From contig JAHDDN010000090.1 of NCBI GenBank assembly GCA_020629335.1, positions 1 to 15,665 of the forward strand: a stretch of 15,665 bases of DNA, in the 5' to 3' direction. The notes beneath the pieces are model-generated. The model saw nothing but the letters and a program-made list of their open reading frames with translations, searched no databases and was not told the DNA's origin. The stretch is from Chitinophagales bacterium (GTDB lineage Bacteria > Bacteroidota > Bacteroidia > Chitinophagales > UBA2359). Positions 1-6,500 of this stretch are shown one piece after another. The translations under genes were made by a program, and so were the position numbers. Every line of letters starts with the position of its first letter. Position 1 is the first letter of the stretch.

Positions 1-34
1 AAAAAAAGCACACTGGACTTCCTCCAATGTGCTT
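1..34 (-). terminator. Rho-independent terminator of the OB-fold lipoprotein gene
   Basis: Arms at 6-17 and 23-34 form a 12-bp stem with a 5-nt loop. The only non-Watson-Crick position (13/27) is C-A on the plus strand but G-U in the minus-strand RNA, so the stem is complete only when read from the minus strand. It is followed in that direction by a run of seven U (plus-strand A at 1-7). It lies 25 bp past the stop codon of the minus-strand gene ending at 60. The strand assignment is well supported. Confidence 0.85.
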
Positions 35-59
35 CTATCATTTTACTTTGAGTCTAATT

Positions 60-431
60 TTACAACTCCACTTCCTCTGCTTCCCAAACTTTACGGTCCA
101 ATTCCTCAATGACCAATAACTGATCCGTATCTATCGCCAAAATTTGTTTGACATGGCCTTTCACTTTTACCATTTGACCAACTTTAGGAACAGAGTCACC
201 TGTCTTGATAGTTATGGTACCCGTCTCGTCATTAACTCGATAATACTTAAAAATGTATAAATTCACACTTTCAACCACCTCACCTCTGATGGTTACTTTC
301 TCATCCATATACTCCCCTATATTCTCTTGAATATCACCAATGGGAGTCACCAAAGATAAAATGTTAGCACTATTACAAGCAGACAAAGCTAGGAGCATTC
401 CTAGTAAGGGAATAAACAATTTAAATTTCAT
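60..431 (-). CDS. Small lipoprotein with an OB-fold (tRNA_anti-like) domain
   Basis: The 123-aa product begins with a lipoprotein signal: a basic start, a hydrophobic stretch and the lipobox LSAC, with Cys19 as the acylated residue. Residues after Cys19 (NSANIL) lack the acidic surface-export signal known in this phylum, so the protein is more likely periplasmic than surface-exposed (inference). From about residue 35 to 112 the pattern VTIRGEV, then YYRVNDETGTITIKT, then GQMVKVKGHVKQI is the five-strand OB-fold layout of small tRNA_anti-like envelope proteins in Bacteroidota. Related OB-fold proteins bind oligonucleotides or other ligands; the ligand here is unknown. The gene stands alone on the minus strand with its own terminator. 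The upstream 137 bp to the next gene contains no promoter I can defend. Confidence 0.75.
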   Translation of the reverse strand: MKFKLFIPLLGMLLALSACNSANILSLVTPIGDIQENIGEYMDEKVTIRGEVVESVNLYIFKYYRVNDETGTITIKTGDSVPKVGQMVKVKGHVKQILAIDTDQLLVIEELDRKVWEAEEVEL

Positions 432-568
432 TTCTGTAGATTTAGGGTTATACTAATAAACTAAGGAATATTATATTCATACTCCTAAGAACAACTACTA
501 ATATAACAACGGCCTACACATCCTTAGTTCCGCCATATGACCTAAATCGACTAAAATTCGATTCCTTT

Positions 569-865
569 TTAATCGTGTCGTACTATTTTATAGCCCGACT
601 TACAAGCAGGACAAACCTGCTTATCTCCATCCTTCTTAAGACGAATGCCTTTAATATTTTTCTGCACAAACTTTTGAATAAAAGCCTGCTGGGCACGATG
701 ATCTTTATTAATCACATCTTTTGCTCTATCTTTCATATGCTTCTTAAACTGCCCCTCATATTCTTGTCTTCCCCAACAATTAGGACAAGCACCTGCCTCA
801 ATAAGCACTTTATCTTTTTCTAAAGATTCTTTCTTTTTCCCTTTAAAAATATCCAGTAATCCCAT
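569..865 (-). CDS. Small zinc-ribbon-like protein with two CPxC knuckles
   Basis: The 98-aa hydrophilic, lysine-rich protein has two cysteine pairs, CPNC at residues 27-30 and CPAC at 85-88, separated by a predicted helical, charged segment of about 55 residues. Such paired CPxC knuckles normally bind one structural zinc ion. The start MGLLDIFKGKK is an amphipathic basic helix seen in several small cytoplasmic Bacteroidota proteins. No signal peptide or membrane segment is visible, so it should be cytoplasmic. I do not recognise a named family and assign no function. It is transcribed divergently from the VOC gene at 930, with a 64-bp shared upstream region. The A-rich leader before the ATG, without a Shine-Dalgarno, is usual for this phylum. 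Confidence 0.7.
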   Translation of the reverse strand: MGLLDIFKGKKKESLEKDKVLIEAGACPNCWGRQEYEGQFKKHMKDRAKDVINKDHRAQQAFIQKFVQKNIKGIRLKKDGDKQVCPACKSGYKIVRHD

Positions 866-929
866 TTTTGTTAATTTTGTGGTTTAATATTGATAAAGAT
901 AGTTTATTGTCATTCAAAATCAAATAATC

Positions 930-1334
930 ATGACTTCTATTAACCCATACATAACCTTTAACGGACAATGCAGAGAAGCAATGGAGTTTTATCAACAAGC
1001 TTTAGGGGGCGAGCTTGAATTAAAAACGTTTGAAGAAGGAAATATGCAAGTACGTACTGCCTATACTCACAGGATTATGCATGCTGTTTTAAGATTTGAA
1101 GATGCCGTATTAATGGCATCAGACTCCATGCCTGGACAAGATGCTTTGCATGGAAACTCAGTTACCATTAGTATTTCAGCAACTAATTTAGACAAAGCAA
1201 AAGGATATTTCATTAATTTGGCACAAAATGGAGACGTTACAATGCCTTTTCAACAGACATCTTGGGGAGCCATGTTTGGAATGCTAACCGATCAATTCGG
1301 ATTCAACTGGATGATTAATTGTGAACGCTCCTAG
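930..1334 (+). CDS. PhnB/YjdN-type VOC (glyoxalase-like) superfamily protein
   Basis: The 134-aa protein matches the PhnB-like branch of the vicinal-oxygen-chelate superfamily along its whole length. Visible hallmarks are PYITFNGQCREAMEFYQ at residues 6-22, LGGELE at 25-30, the HAVLRFEDAVLMASD segment at 51-65, SVTISISATNLDKAKGYF at 77-94, and the C-terminal TSWGAMFGMLTDQFGFNWM at 110-128. Members form beta-alpha-beta-beta-beta modules that dimerise. They are often annotated as 3-demethylubiquinone methyltransferase-like, but most have no proven substrate, and I cannot confirm a complete metal-ligand set. The length is normal for the family. It is a single-gene unit whose stop lies only 8 bp from the convergent stop of the HmuY-like lipoprotein gene, so the 3' ends must overlap in transcription. 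Confidence 0.85.
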   Translation: MTSINPYITFNGQCREAMEFYQQALGGELELKTFEEGNMQVRTAYTHRIMHAVLRFEDAVLMASDSMPGQDALHGNSVTISISATNLDKAKGYFINLAQNGDVTMPFQQTSWGAMFGMLTDQFGFNWMINCERS

Positions 1335-1342
1335 AAGGAAGA

Positions 1343-2341
1343 TCACAAACGCTGATACTCAAATTTAGGATAACCTCTTTTATTATCCTCATTATAAAAG
1401 TCCGTAAATCGCAATTTATAATAGACACCGTCTGCATCTTTAATAATATAAACAGCATCAATATCTATCTCATAATAATTATCCTCAAAAACGTAATTTT
1501 TCCAATCAAAACCGATAACATCTAAATCTTCACTTAAAAATGACTCATCCACTAATTCACTATTAATATCTTCAAAACTATTCAGTTTATCCTTAAAAGC
1601 CCTTCCATGATTAGGATTTAGTAAAGCTCCCGTGACTGAGTACGCTAAGGTATCTTCTTGTTCTTCTATAAAATCTGGCACAAATTCTCCCTCATAAGAT
1701 AAAGTAGTAGTATAACGAGTAAATAACAAATCCCAATCTTCCTTAGGAGGAGCCGCATCTATCAATGCCCCTTCTCCCTCCATCGAGACATAAACAAAAT
1801 TATAAGCTCTGTCTTTGTTAATCGTCATGCTATGCGCATAACTATTATCCAATGCACCAAAATGCAAGATAAAAGTATCCTCTCCTTCCTGCTGAATAGA
1901 GAATTTAATCAACTGAGGAGATAAAGATTTTCGATCCAAAATAAAGACTTCCTCCTCACTCCAATTAGTCAAAGCCGATTCCTTTAAATTACCCGAAGAA
2001 TCATCCCATAACCAATGCATTCCCGTAGTATCTGTTACTGCTGTAAAATTCTCGCTTCCTGTCCGTGACACCAATGATAAATTAGCCGAATTTAAGATCA
2101 CATAAGAACTATCTACTCCACAGCTAAAGGCAATATCCCAATCACAACAAGCCCTTTCTTTTACTAGACTATTAGTAGCTAAACTAAAATAAGACTGCGT
2201 CAAGTAATCACTACCAATCACCACCTGTTGAGTTTCAACTTCTCCTGGATTAGGAGCAGGCCAGCGCTCTTCTTCTTTCAAACAAGCAGCACTTATCAAA
2301 AGAAGCCCGCTTAGCAATATGTAGTATAAATACTTCGTCAT
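1343..2341 (-). CDS. HmuY-like surface lipoprotein (putative heme-binding), third gene of the operon
   Basis: I start this gene at the ATG at 2339-2341 (332 aa), 5 bp after the TonB-receptor stop; the longer frame would overlap that gene by 46 bp and displace the signal peptide. The N-terminus is a lipoprotein signal ending ISAAC, with Cys20 as lipid site. The next residues, LKEEE, match the K-(D/E)2 lipoprotein export signal described in Capnocytophaga and relatives, so the protein is probably on the cell surface. The mature part has HmuY-family features: WDIAF at 68-72, TINKDRAYNFVYV at 173-185, WDLLFTRYTTTL at 203-214, YSVTGALLN at 234-242, DVIGFDWKNY at 274-283 and a closing YYKLRFTDF at 307-315. 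It is a paralogue of the protein encoded at 4618-5871. HmuY proteins capture heme and hand it to a TonB receptor; the ligand here is inferred from context. Its lipobox has Ser rather than Leu at -3. Confidence 0.82.
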   Translation of the reverse strand: MTKYLYYILLSGLLLISAACLKEEERWPAPNPGEVETQQVVIGSDYLTQSYFSLATNSLVKERACCDWDIAFSCGVDSSYVILNSANLSLVSRTGSENFTAVTDTTGMHWLWDDSSGNLKESALTNWSEEEVFILDRKSLSPQLIKFSIQQEGEDTFILHFGALDNSYAHSMTINKDRAYNFVYVSMEGEGALIDAAPPKEDWDLLFTRYTTTLSYEGEFVPDFIEEQEDTLAYSVTGALLNPNHGRAFKDKLNSFEDINSELVDESFLSEDLDVIGFDWKNYVFEDNYYEIDIDAVYIIKDADGVYYKLRFTDFYNEDNKRGYPKFEYQRL

Positions 2342-2346
2342 CAGTT

Positions 2347-4563
2347 TTAAAATAAGGATAATTTCAATGAGGTGAAAAAGCTTCTCCCCCAACCAATTGC
2401 CATTGCTCCATTGGAGTGTACTCCAGCACTTTCTCCTAATAAATCAATATTACTTACATTAGTCAAGTTTTTTACTCCCAAAGCACATTCCAATTTATTA
2501 TTCCAGAATTTCTTATAGATACTTGCATCTAATAAAGAGTAAGGTAATATCTCTTGTATGTCAATTTCACCAGTAGAAGCTGTTAAATAACGATACTGTG
2601 TGAAGTTATGTTTTAAATTGATTTGTCCTCCTGCATTCCAATCTGGATTTTCATAAGCAATTCCTGAAGAAAACTGACAAGAGAATAAGTCTGTGTTTAG
2701 ACTTCTTTGACCAATATCGTTCATCAATCTAAAAGAGGCTCCTACTTTTACTTCAAAATTACGATATTGAACATTCATTTTAGCTGATTGATTCAACATC
2801 TTTGAATGATCTATATTTATGTAAGTGAAGTAATTCGTTTGAGATGAAATATTGGCTAAGCTAATTAGATTATTACGGAGGTTATAACTAAGCTCTGTAG
2901 AAAGAGCTACAGATAAATCAGATTGATAACGCTTAAAGTAATTAAGCGATAAGAAAAAATTATCCGAACGCTCCGCTTCCAAATTTTCATTACCATGAAT
3001 ATTGTGATTAGTATCTACAAACTCCATATATAATTCCTTAAGCGATGGCGCTCGAAATCCTTTTGCATAAGATGCTCTCCAGGTCCATTGCCCGATATTA
3101 TAACGAATATTTAAAGACGGAATCAAAGGAACGGAATATTGCGTATTATAAGCGATACGCACATTAGGCTGAATACTCAAATCCGCTATTGGCTGATAAT
3201 TAAATCCACCATAAATAGCAACATCTCCTAAAGTACGTGTACTATCAATTCTATCCCCATTTCCCTGTTCAAAATTCACTTCATAACCCAATTGATATTT
3301 AATCGTCTTTGACTGTTGATTTAGACTAAAACTAGCTCTACTTAGCCAAGACACAAATATGGTAGTATCATGATCTGCTTCATTAAGAGAAAGCTGTTCT
3401 TCCAGATTAGTCATATCCTTAATAAAAGAATTTTTGATCCGCTTGTATTGATTAAAGGAGAGGTTAATATCGTAAAGGAAGTTATTATTCTTATTGCCTT
3501 CTATGAAAAAGGCATTATCCAAACGTTCTGTCGTATAATATTGATCTAAAGCTTTAGCATAATAATTAGGCTGGCCTCTATTGGTTAATTTTTCTTGGAA
3601 ATAATTAAAACGATGATTGAAATAAGCATTCTTAAAACTGCGTCGATAATTATAAGTCGCAAAGTATTGTTCTTTAGGTTTCCACTGTAAAGAACGAATA
3701 CGGTCAATACTTGACTCTGTTGGGTCATAGCCATCAAAAAACTTTCTTCCAGCATTTATTTGAATACCATAATCATCTTTTTGAAAACCAAAACGCCCAT
3801 CAAAATTGTAAACACCAACTGACTCAAAATAGGTATTGATATTTCCTTCAAATCTATTGAGCTGGGTTTTCTTAGTGATGAGATTGATCACCCCACCCAT
3901 AGCATCCGTGCCGTATATGGTAGAAAGAGGACCTTGTGCAATCTCCACCCGTTCAGCATTACTCAAATTAATCTGGCTCAAATCCACATTACCATTCAAT
4001 CGACCTATTACTGGAATCCCATCAATTAGGATTTTGACATTCTCTCCGCCTATTCCTTGCATATTGATATTACTACCTAATACATTATCATAGGCGATAT
4101 CAATATTGAGTTGTTGTTGGAGAAGTTCGCCAAGGTTATCTGCTCCGCTTGCTTTTATTTCTTTTAAACTGATTAGTTCTACATTATGGACGGCATTTCT
4201 TAATTCCTCTGCTCCATATTGGGCAGTTACGACCGCTGTAGATAGTTCATAAGCTTTGGGCTTTAATTCAATGGTCTTTTGTTCTCCAACTTGAAGGGTA
4301 TCAATAATCGTTTCATAGCCTACAAATCTGATGTCTGCTATTTGGGGACTGCTGATAGTAGCTGATATTGTCCCTTGCATATTAGTAGTAAAATGCTCCG
4401 TTTGCTTTTTGGACAAATCACTTAAACTGATATGAGCACCTAATAAGGGCGTTTGCTCTATGGCATCCACGACTTTAATAGTACTTGTGCTTTGGCCATT
4501 AAGTGCTAAACTTAATAAGCTCAATAAAAAGTATCCCAATAATTTCCCTGTAAGCTGACTCAT
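2347..4563 (-). CDS. TonB-dependent outer-membrane receptor, HmuR/heme-receptor-like
   Basis: This 738-aa receptor is full length. A signal peptide covers residues 1 to about 23. A carboxypeptidase-regulatory-like beta-sandwich follows at roughly 28-101, then a TonB-box candidate (ELSTAVVTA, 106-114), and a plug at about 125-232 with VKILIDGIPVIG, RVEIAQGPLSTIYGTDAMGG and VINLITKK. The rest is a beta-barrel of alternating aromatic strands ending in Phe738, the usual outer-membrane assembly signal. FRAP at 503-506 is followed by two histidines (H520, H523) and GNENL at 524-528. Known heme receptors carry FRAP, a conserved His and an NPNL box in that order; related motifs also occur in other Bacteroidota receptors, so heme is likely but not proven. 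It is the middle gene, 54 bp after the T9SS HmuY-like gene and 5 bp before the lipoprotein HmuY-like gene, a layout that pairs one receptor with two capture proteins. Confidence 0.92.
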   Translation of the reverse strand: MSQLTGKLLGYFLLSLLSLALNGQSTSTIKVVDAIEQTPLLGAHISLSDLSKKQTEHFTTNMQGTISATISSPQIADIRFVGYETIIDTLQVGEQKTIELKPKAYELSTAVVTAQYGAEELRNAVHNVELISLKEIKASGADNLGELLQQQLNIDIAYDNVLGSNINMQGIGGENVKILIDGIPVIGRLNGNVDLSQINLSNAERVEIAQGPLSTIYGTDAMGGVINLITKKTQLNRFEGNINTYFESVGVYNFDGRFGFQKDDYGIQINAGRKFFDGYDPTESSIDRIRSLQWKPKEQYFATYNYRRSFKNAYFNHRFNYFQEKLTNRGQPNYYAKALDQYYTTERLDNAFFIEGNKNNNFLYDINLSFNQYKRIKNSFIKDMTNLEEQLSLNEADHDTTIFVSWLSRASFSLNQQSKTIKYQLGYEVNFEQGNGDRIDSTRTLGDVAIYGGFNYQPIADLSIQPNVRIAYNTQYSVPLIPSLNIRYNIGQWTWRASYAKGFRAPSLKELYMEFVDTNHNIHGNENLEAERSDNFFLSLNYFKRYQSDLSVALSTELSYNLRNNLISLANISSQTNYFTYINIDHSKMLNQSAKMNVQYRNFEVKVGASFRLMNDIGQRSLNTDLFSCQFSSGIAYENPDWNAGGQINLKHNFTQYRYLTASTGEIDIQEILPYSLLDASIYKKFWNNKLECALGVKNLTNVSNIDLLGESAGVHSNGAMAIGWGRSFFTSLKLSLF

Positions 4564-4588
4564 ATTAAATCAAAATATTGTCCAGAAT

Positions 4589-4609
4589 GGGCGACCTCAA
4601 GGGTCGCCC
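4589..4609. repeat. GC-rich REP-like hairpin between operon genes 1 and 2
   Basis: GGGCGACC (4589-4596) and GGTCGCCC (4602-4609) form a perfect 8-bp stem with a 5-nt loop in an otherwise AT-rich 54-bp spacer. No U-run follows on the minus strand, so it is not a standard terminator. From memory, similar GTAGGGGCGACC...GGTCGCCC words recur as small palindromic repeats in many unrelated bacterial genomes; that is unverified here. It could stabilise the upstream mRNA or partly attenuate transcription. Confidence 0.6.
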
Positions 4610-4617
4610 CTACACCT

Positions 4618-5871
4618 TTATTTTTTAACCCAAGTTTGTTGCCATTGACCTTTATCAGAAGCAATATGTAAAAGGTATAAACCTTCTGTCAAATCACTCA
4701 CATCTAATTGCGTTTGATTTAAATCCATATTAGCTGAGTAGTTTTGCTCAATTAAGTTTCTTCCACTCATATCTGCTATACGAATCGTATAGTTATCTAT
4801 TTCTTCTGAAGTAAAGTTCACATTTAATATATCCTTAGTAGGATTTGGGTAAACGGCTACGTCACCTAGTAAATTAATCTCTTCTAAGGCTACTGTTGTA
4901 GTGAATAAGTAATCTACTTCAATATCAATAGTACCTGTTTGAGAGCCTCCAAAACTGGTGAGAGATAATTTGTAAACCTCTCCATTTAGTAGGTCTTTTA
5001 CGAAGTAAGCTCTATTTGTCGCTAATTCATAAGCCATTTCTGCTTGATTGTATATTTTCCAATCATAGCCAATGATAGAAATATCTTCATCAGAAGGATT
5101 CCCTTCATAAACGTAATCGGCAATATTATCATCTTCAATCTCCTCTATCGCTATATACTTATTGGATAAAACGCCTGTTACTGGATAGTAGGCACCTGGC
5201 GGACTAATAAATGATTCGTACTTAGTGAAGGTAAGATCCCAAGCTTCACTAGCTGGCTCTCTATTGATCGCTTCATTATTTTGCAATGAGTAGTAAGCGA
5301 AGTTAACGCCTGCATAATCATCCTTATTAATCTCTACTGTTTGAGAATTGCTGCCATCCATAGCGGCATAAGTGAAAGTATAGACTCCTCCATTTAATGA
5401 TTCTATTTTAATCTTTTTATAAGATTGATCAGCTAATTGGATCACATAGAGTGAATCGCCAGTTACTACGTGAGTCGTAAAATCATAAATTCCCCAACCT
5501 AAGTCATAATCAAAGGTTAGGTGTCTTGAAAAAGCACCTTCTGACCAAGTAGTATTGCTATTACGCAACTCTTCCCAACTCTCCAGATTATCTGTTGAGT
5601 TCAGTTCATCCCATTGGTCCATGACCATATCATTAACGCCATATAGTTTTGTCCCATTGCCTTCATTGATTAAAAGGCTGGCTGAAAAGCCACCATTTAT
5701 TTCAATAGCAATATCCCAATTGTTGATTGGGGCACTATATTCTGCGCCATCTGGTAAATTAAGGAAAACTTGATTGGTGATTCCCTCCCCCATTGAAATG
5801 GTTTGGGTATAAGACTGAGCGAATGCGCTCAAGGGAAGAAGTGCTAAAATTAGGAGTAATAAATTTCTCAT
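4618..5871 (-). CDS. T9SS-exported HmuY-like protein (putative heme-binding), first gene of the operon
   Basis: The 417-aa precursor has a classic Sec signal peptide (residues 1-18, cleavage after AFA). The HmuY-like body spans roughly residues 20-325, and a type A T9SS sorting domain (Por secretion tail) occupies 340-417, beginning VYPNPTKDIL and ending in the basic strand QQTWVKK. The body aligns with the lipoprotein encoded two genes downstream: NWDIAI at 51-56, VEINKDDYAGVNFAYYSL at 179-196, WDLTFTKYESF at 211-221, YPVTGVLSN at 229-237, ISIIGYDWKIY at 264-274 and EVYKLSLTSF at 298-307. The sorting domain should send it across the outer membrane through the T9SS for cell-surface attachment or release. 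It leads the operon, so it probably has the highest expression. The 629 bp upstream contain no promoter I can name but hold two structured elements. HmuY assignment is by pattern, not by search. Confidence 0.82.
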   Translation of the reverse strand: MRNLLLLILALLPLSAFAQSYTQTISMGEGITNQVFLNLPDGAEYSAPINNWDIAIEINGGFSASLLINEGNGTKLYGVNDMVMDQWDELNSTDNLESWEELRNSNTTWSEGAFSRHLTFDYDLGWGIYDFTTHVVTGDSLYVIQLADQSYKKIKIESLNGGVYTFTYAAMDGSNSQTVEINKDDYAGVNFAYYSLQNNEAINREPASEAWDLTFTKYESFISPPGAYYPVTGVLSNKYIAIEEIEDDNIADYVYEGNPSDEDISIIGYDWKIYNQAEMAYELATNRAYFVKDLLNGEVYKLSLTSFGGSQTGTIDIEVDYLFTTTVALEEINLLGDVAVYPNPTKDILNVNFTSEEIDNYTIRIADMSGRNLIEQNYSANMDLNQTQLDVSDLTEGLYLLHIASDKGQWQQTWVKK

Positions 5872-5939
5872 TTAAATTGTAAGTTTTATTAGTTAATCTT
5901 AATTCGCTCTTTGATATTAATGTGTCCAATAAAACGGCT

Positions 5940-6071
5940 TAGGGATGGCAGCGGTATGTGGCGGCCATAAGGGAGCTTACGTAGCTTAGCGATGCGCAGG
6001 CTCCAATAAGAGACAAGCAGCGCTTAGCGTAGTAGCGACCGAATAGCCACATAATAGCGAACAGCCCGACC
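5940..6071. repeat. Multistem structured element AGGGATGG...AGCCCGACC
   Basis: An 8-bp perfect pair, TATGTGGC (5955-5962) with GCCACATA (6046-6053), encloses an inner helix GGAGC (5972-5976)/GCTCC (6000-6004) and a small hairpin AAGC-AGC-GCTT (6015-6025). Outside it, GGC (5947-5949) can pair with GCC (6064-6066) and GC (5951-5952) with GC (6057-6058). The element is far more GC-rich than its surroundings. From memory, segments beginning AGGGATGG and ending AGCCCGACC around a variable stem recur between genes in Bacteroidota; this was not checked here. Repeat DNA or a structured RNA are both possible, and the transcribed strand is unknown. It lies 69 bp upstream of the HmuY-like operon. A further small hairpin, CGCC-TTC-GGCG, follows at 6075-6085. 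Confidence 0.5.
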
Positions 6072-6223
6072 ATGCGCCTTCGGCGAATGAGTGATTCATA
6101 ATGATAAATGATGAATGTTTTATTTGGAACAATCAAGTTTATCATACGAACGCATGGGAAGCCCCAAATTTTAAAAAAAATAATCTTGTATAAAATCTAA
6201 TACCAAAAAACAAAAAAAGTCAT

Positions 6224-6381
6224 GGAATATTAAAATAATAAATTAGCTATTTTATACGCAGTAAAAATGAACAAGTACAAGGCACAAAAACGAAGCATAG
6301 CAGCGCTAAGTGAGGCTTTTGTAACGAAGTAATTGTTTATTTTTACAAGTAGAGAATGTAAATTTATTGTTTTAGTATTCC
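6224..6381. repeat. 158-bp palindromic MITE-like element, copy A
   Basis: Terminal inverted repeats of 21 bp (6224-6244 and 6361-6381) begin GGAATATTAAAA and match at 19 of 21 positions. An inner pair, 6261-6278 with 6329-6346, matches at 16 of 18. The exact centre is the hairpin TAGC-AGC-GCTA (6298-6308). The internal words CAAGGCA on the left and TAACGAAGTA on the right are shared with copy B at 12664. There is no open frame of note inside and no clear target-site duplication. It lies in the gap between the OxyR-like gene and the HmuY-like operon. Non-autonomous transposon or a transcribed hairpin are both possible. Confidence 0.7.
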
Positions 6382-6500
6382 TAAGTGTTAATCTGTACAC
6401 AAAATACGGATATAAAGGGGAGAAAGTTTAGTGAGTATAGGTCGTAATTGAGTTGTGTCATCTTCTTATGACAATTCCATGACAAAAGGGGAGCGAAATG

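Noticed and set aside
545..563. Hairpin AATCGA/TCGATT as terminator of the zinc-ribbon gene
   Set aside because: The 6-bp AT-rich stem has no U-run after it on the minus strand; its only T-run is on the side of the gene it would have to terminate.
872..879. TAATTTTG as a -7 element for the VOC gene
   Set aside because: The eight bases match TAnnTTTG, but no TTTG or TTG lies 17-23 bp upstream.
2342..2392. Upstream ATG at 2390-2392 as the start of the HmuY-like lipoprotein
   Set aside because: It would overlap the receptor gene by 46 bp and put 17 residues in front of a well-formed lipoprotein signal; the ATG at 2339-2341 fits the 5-bp spacing.
5939..6145. Open frame of 68 codons on the minus strand
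   Set aside because: It coincides with the structured AGGGATGG element; the translated sequence has no protein-like pattern and follows the repeat's GC-rich words.
6456..6473. Hairpin TGTCAT/ATGACA as terminator of the OxyR-like gene
   Set aside because: The stem is short and not followed by a U-run on the minus strand; readthrough into the gap cannot be excluded.
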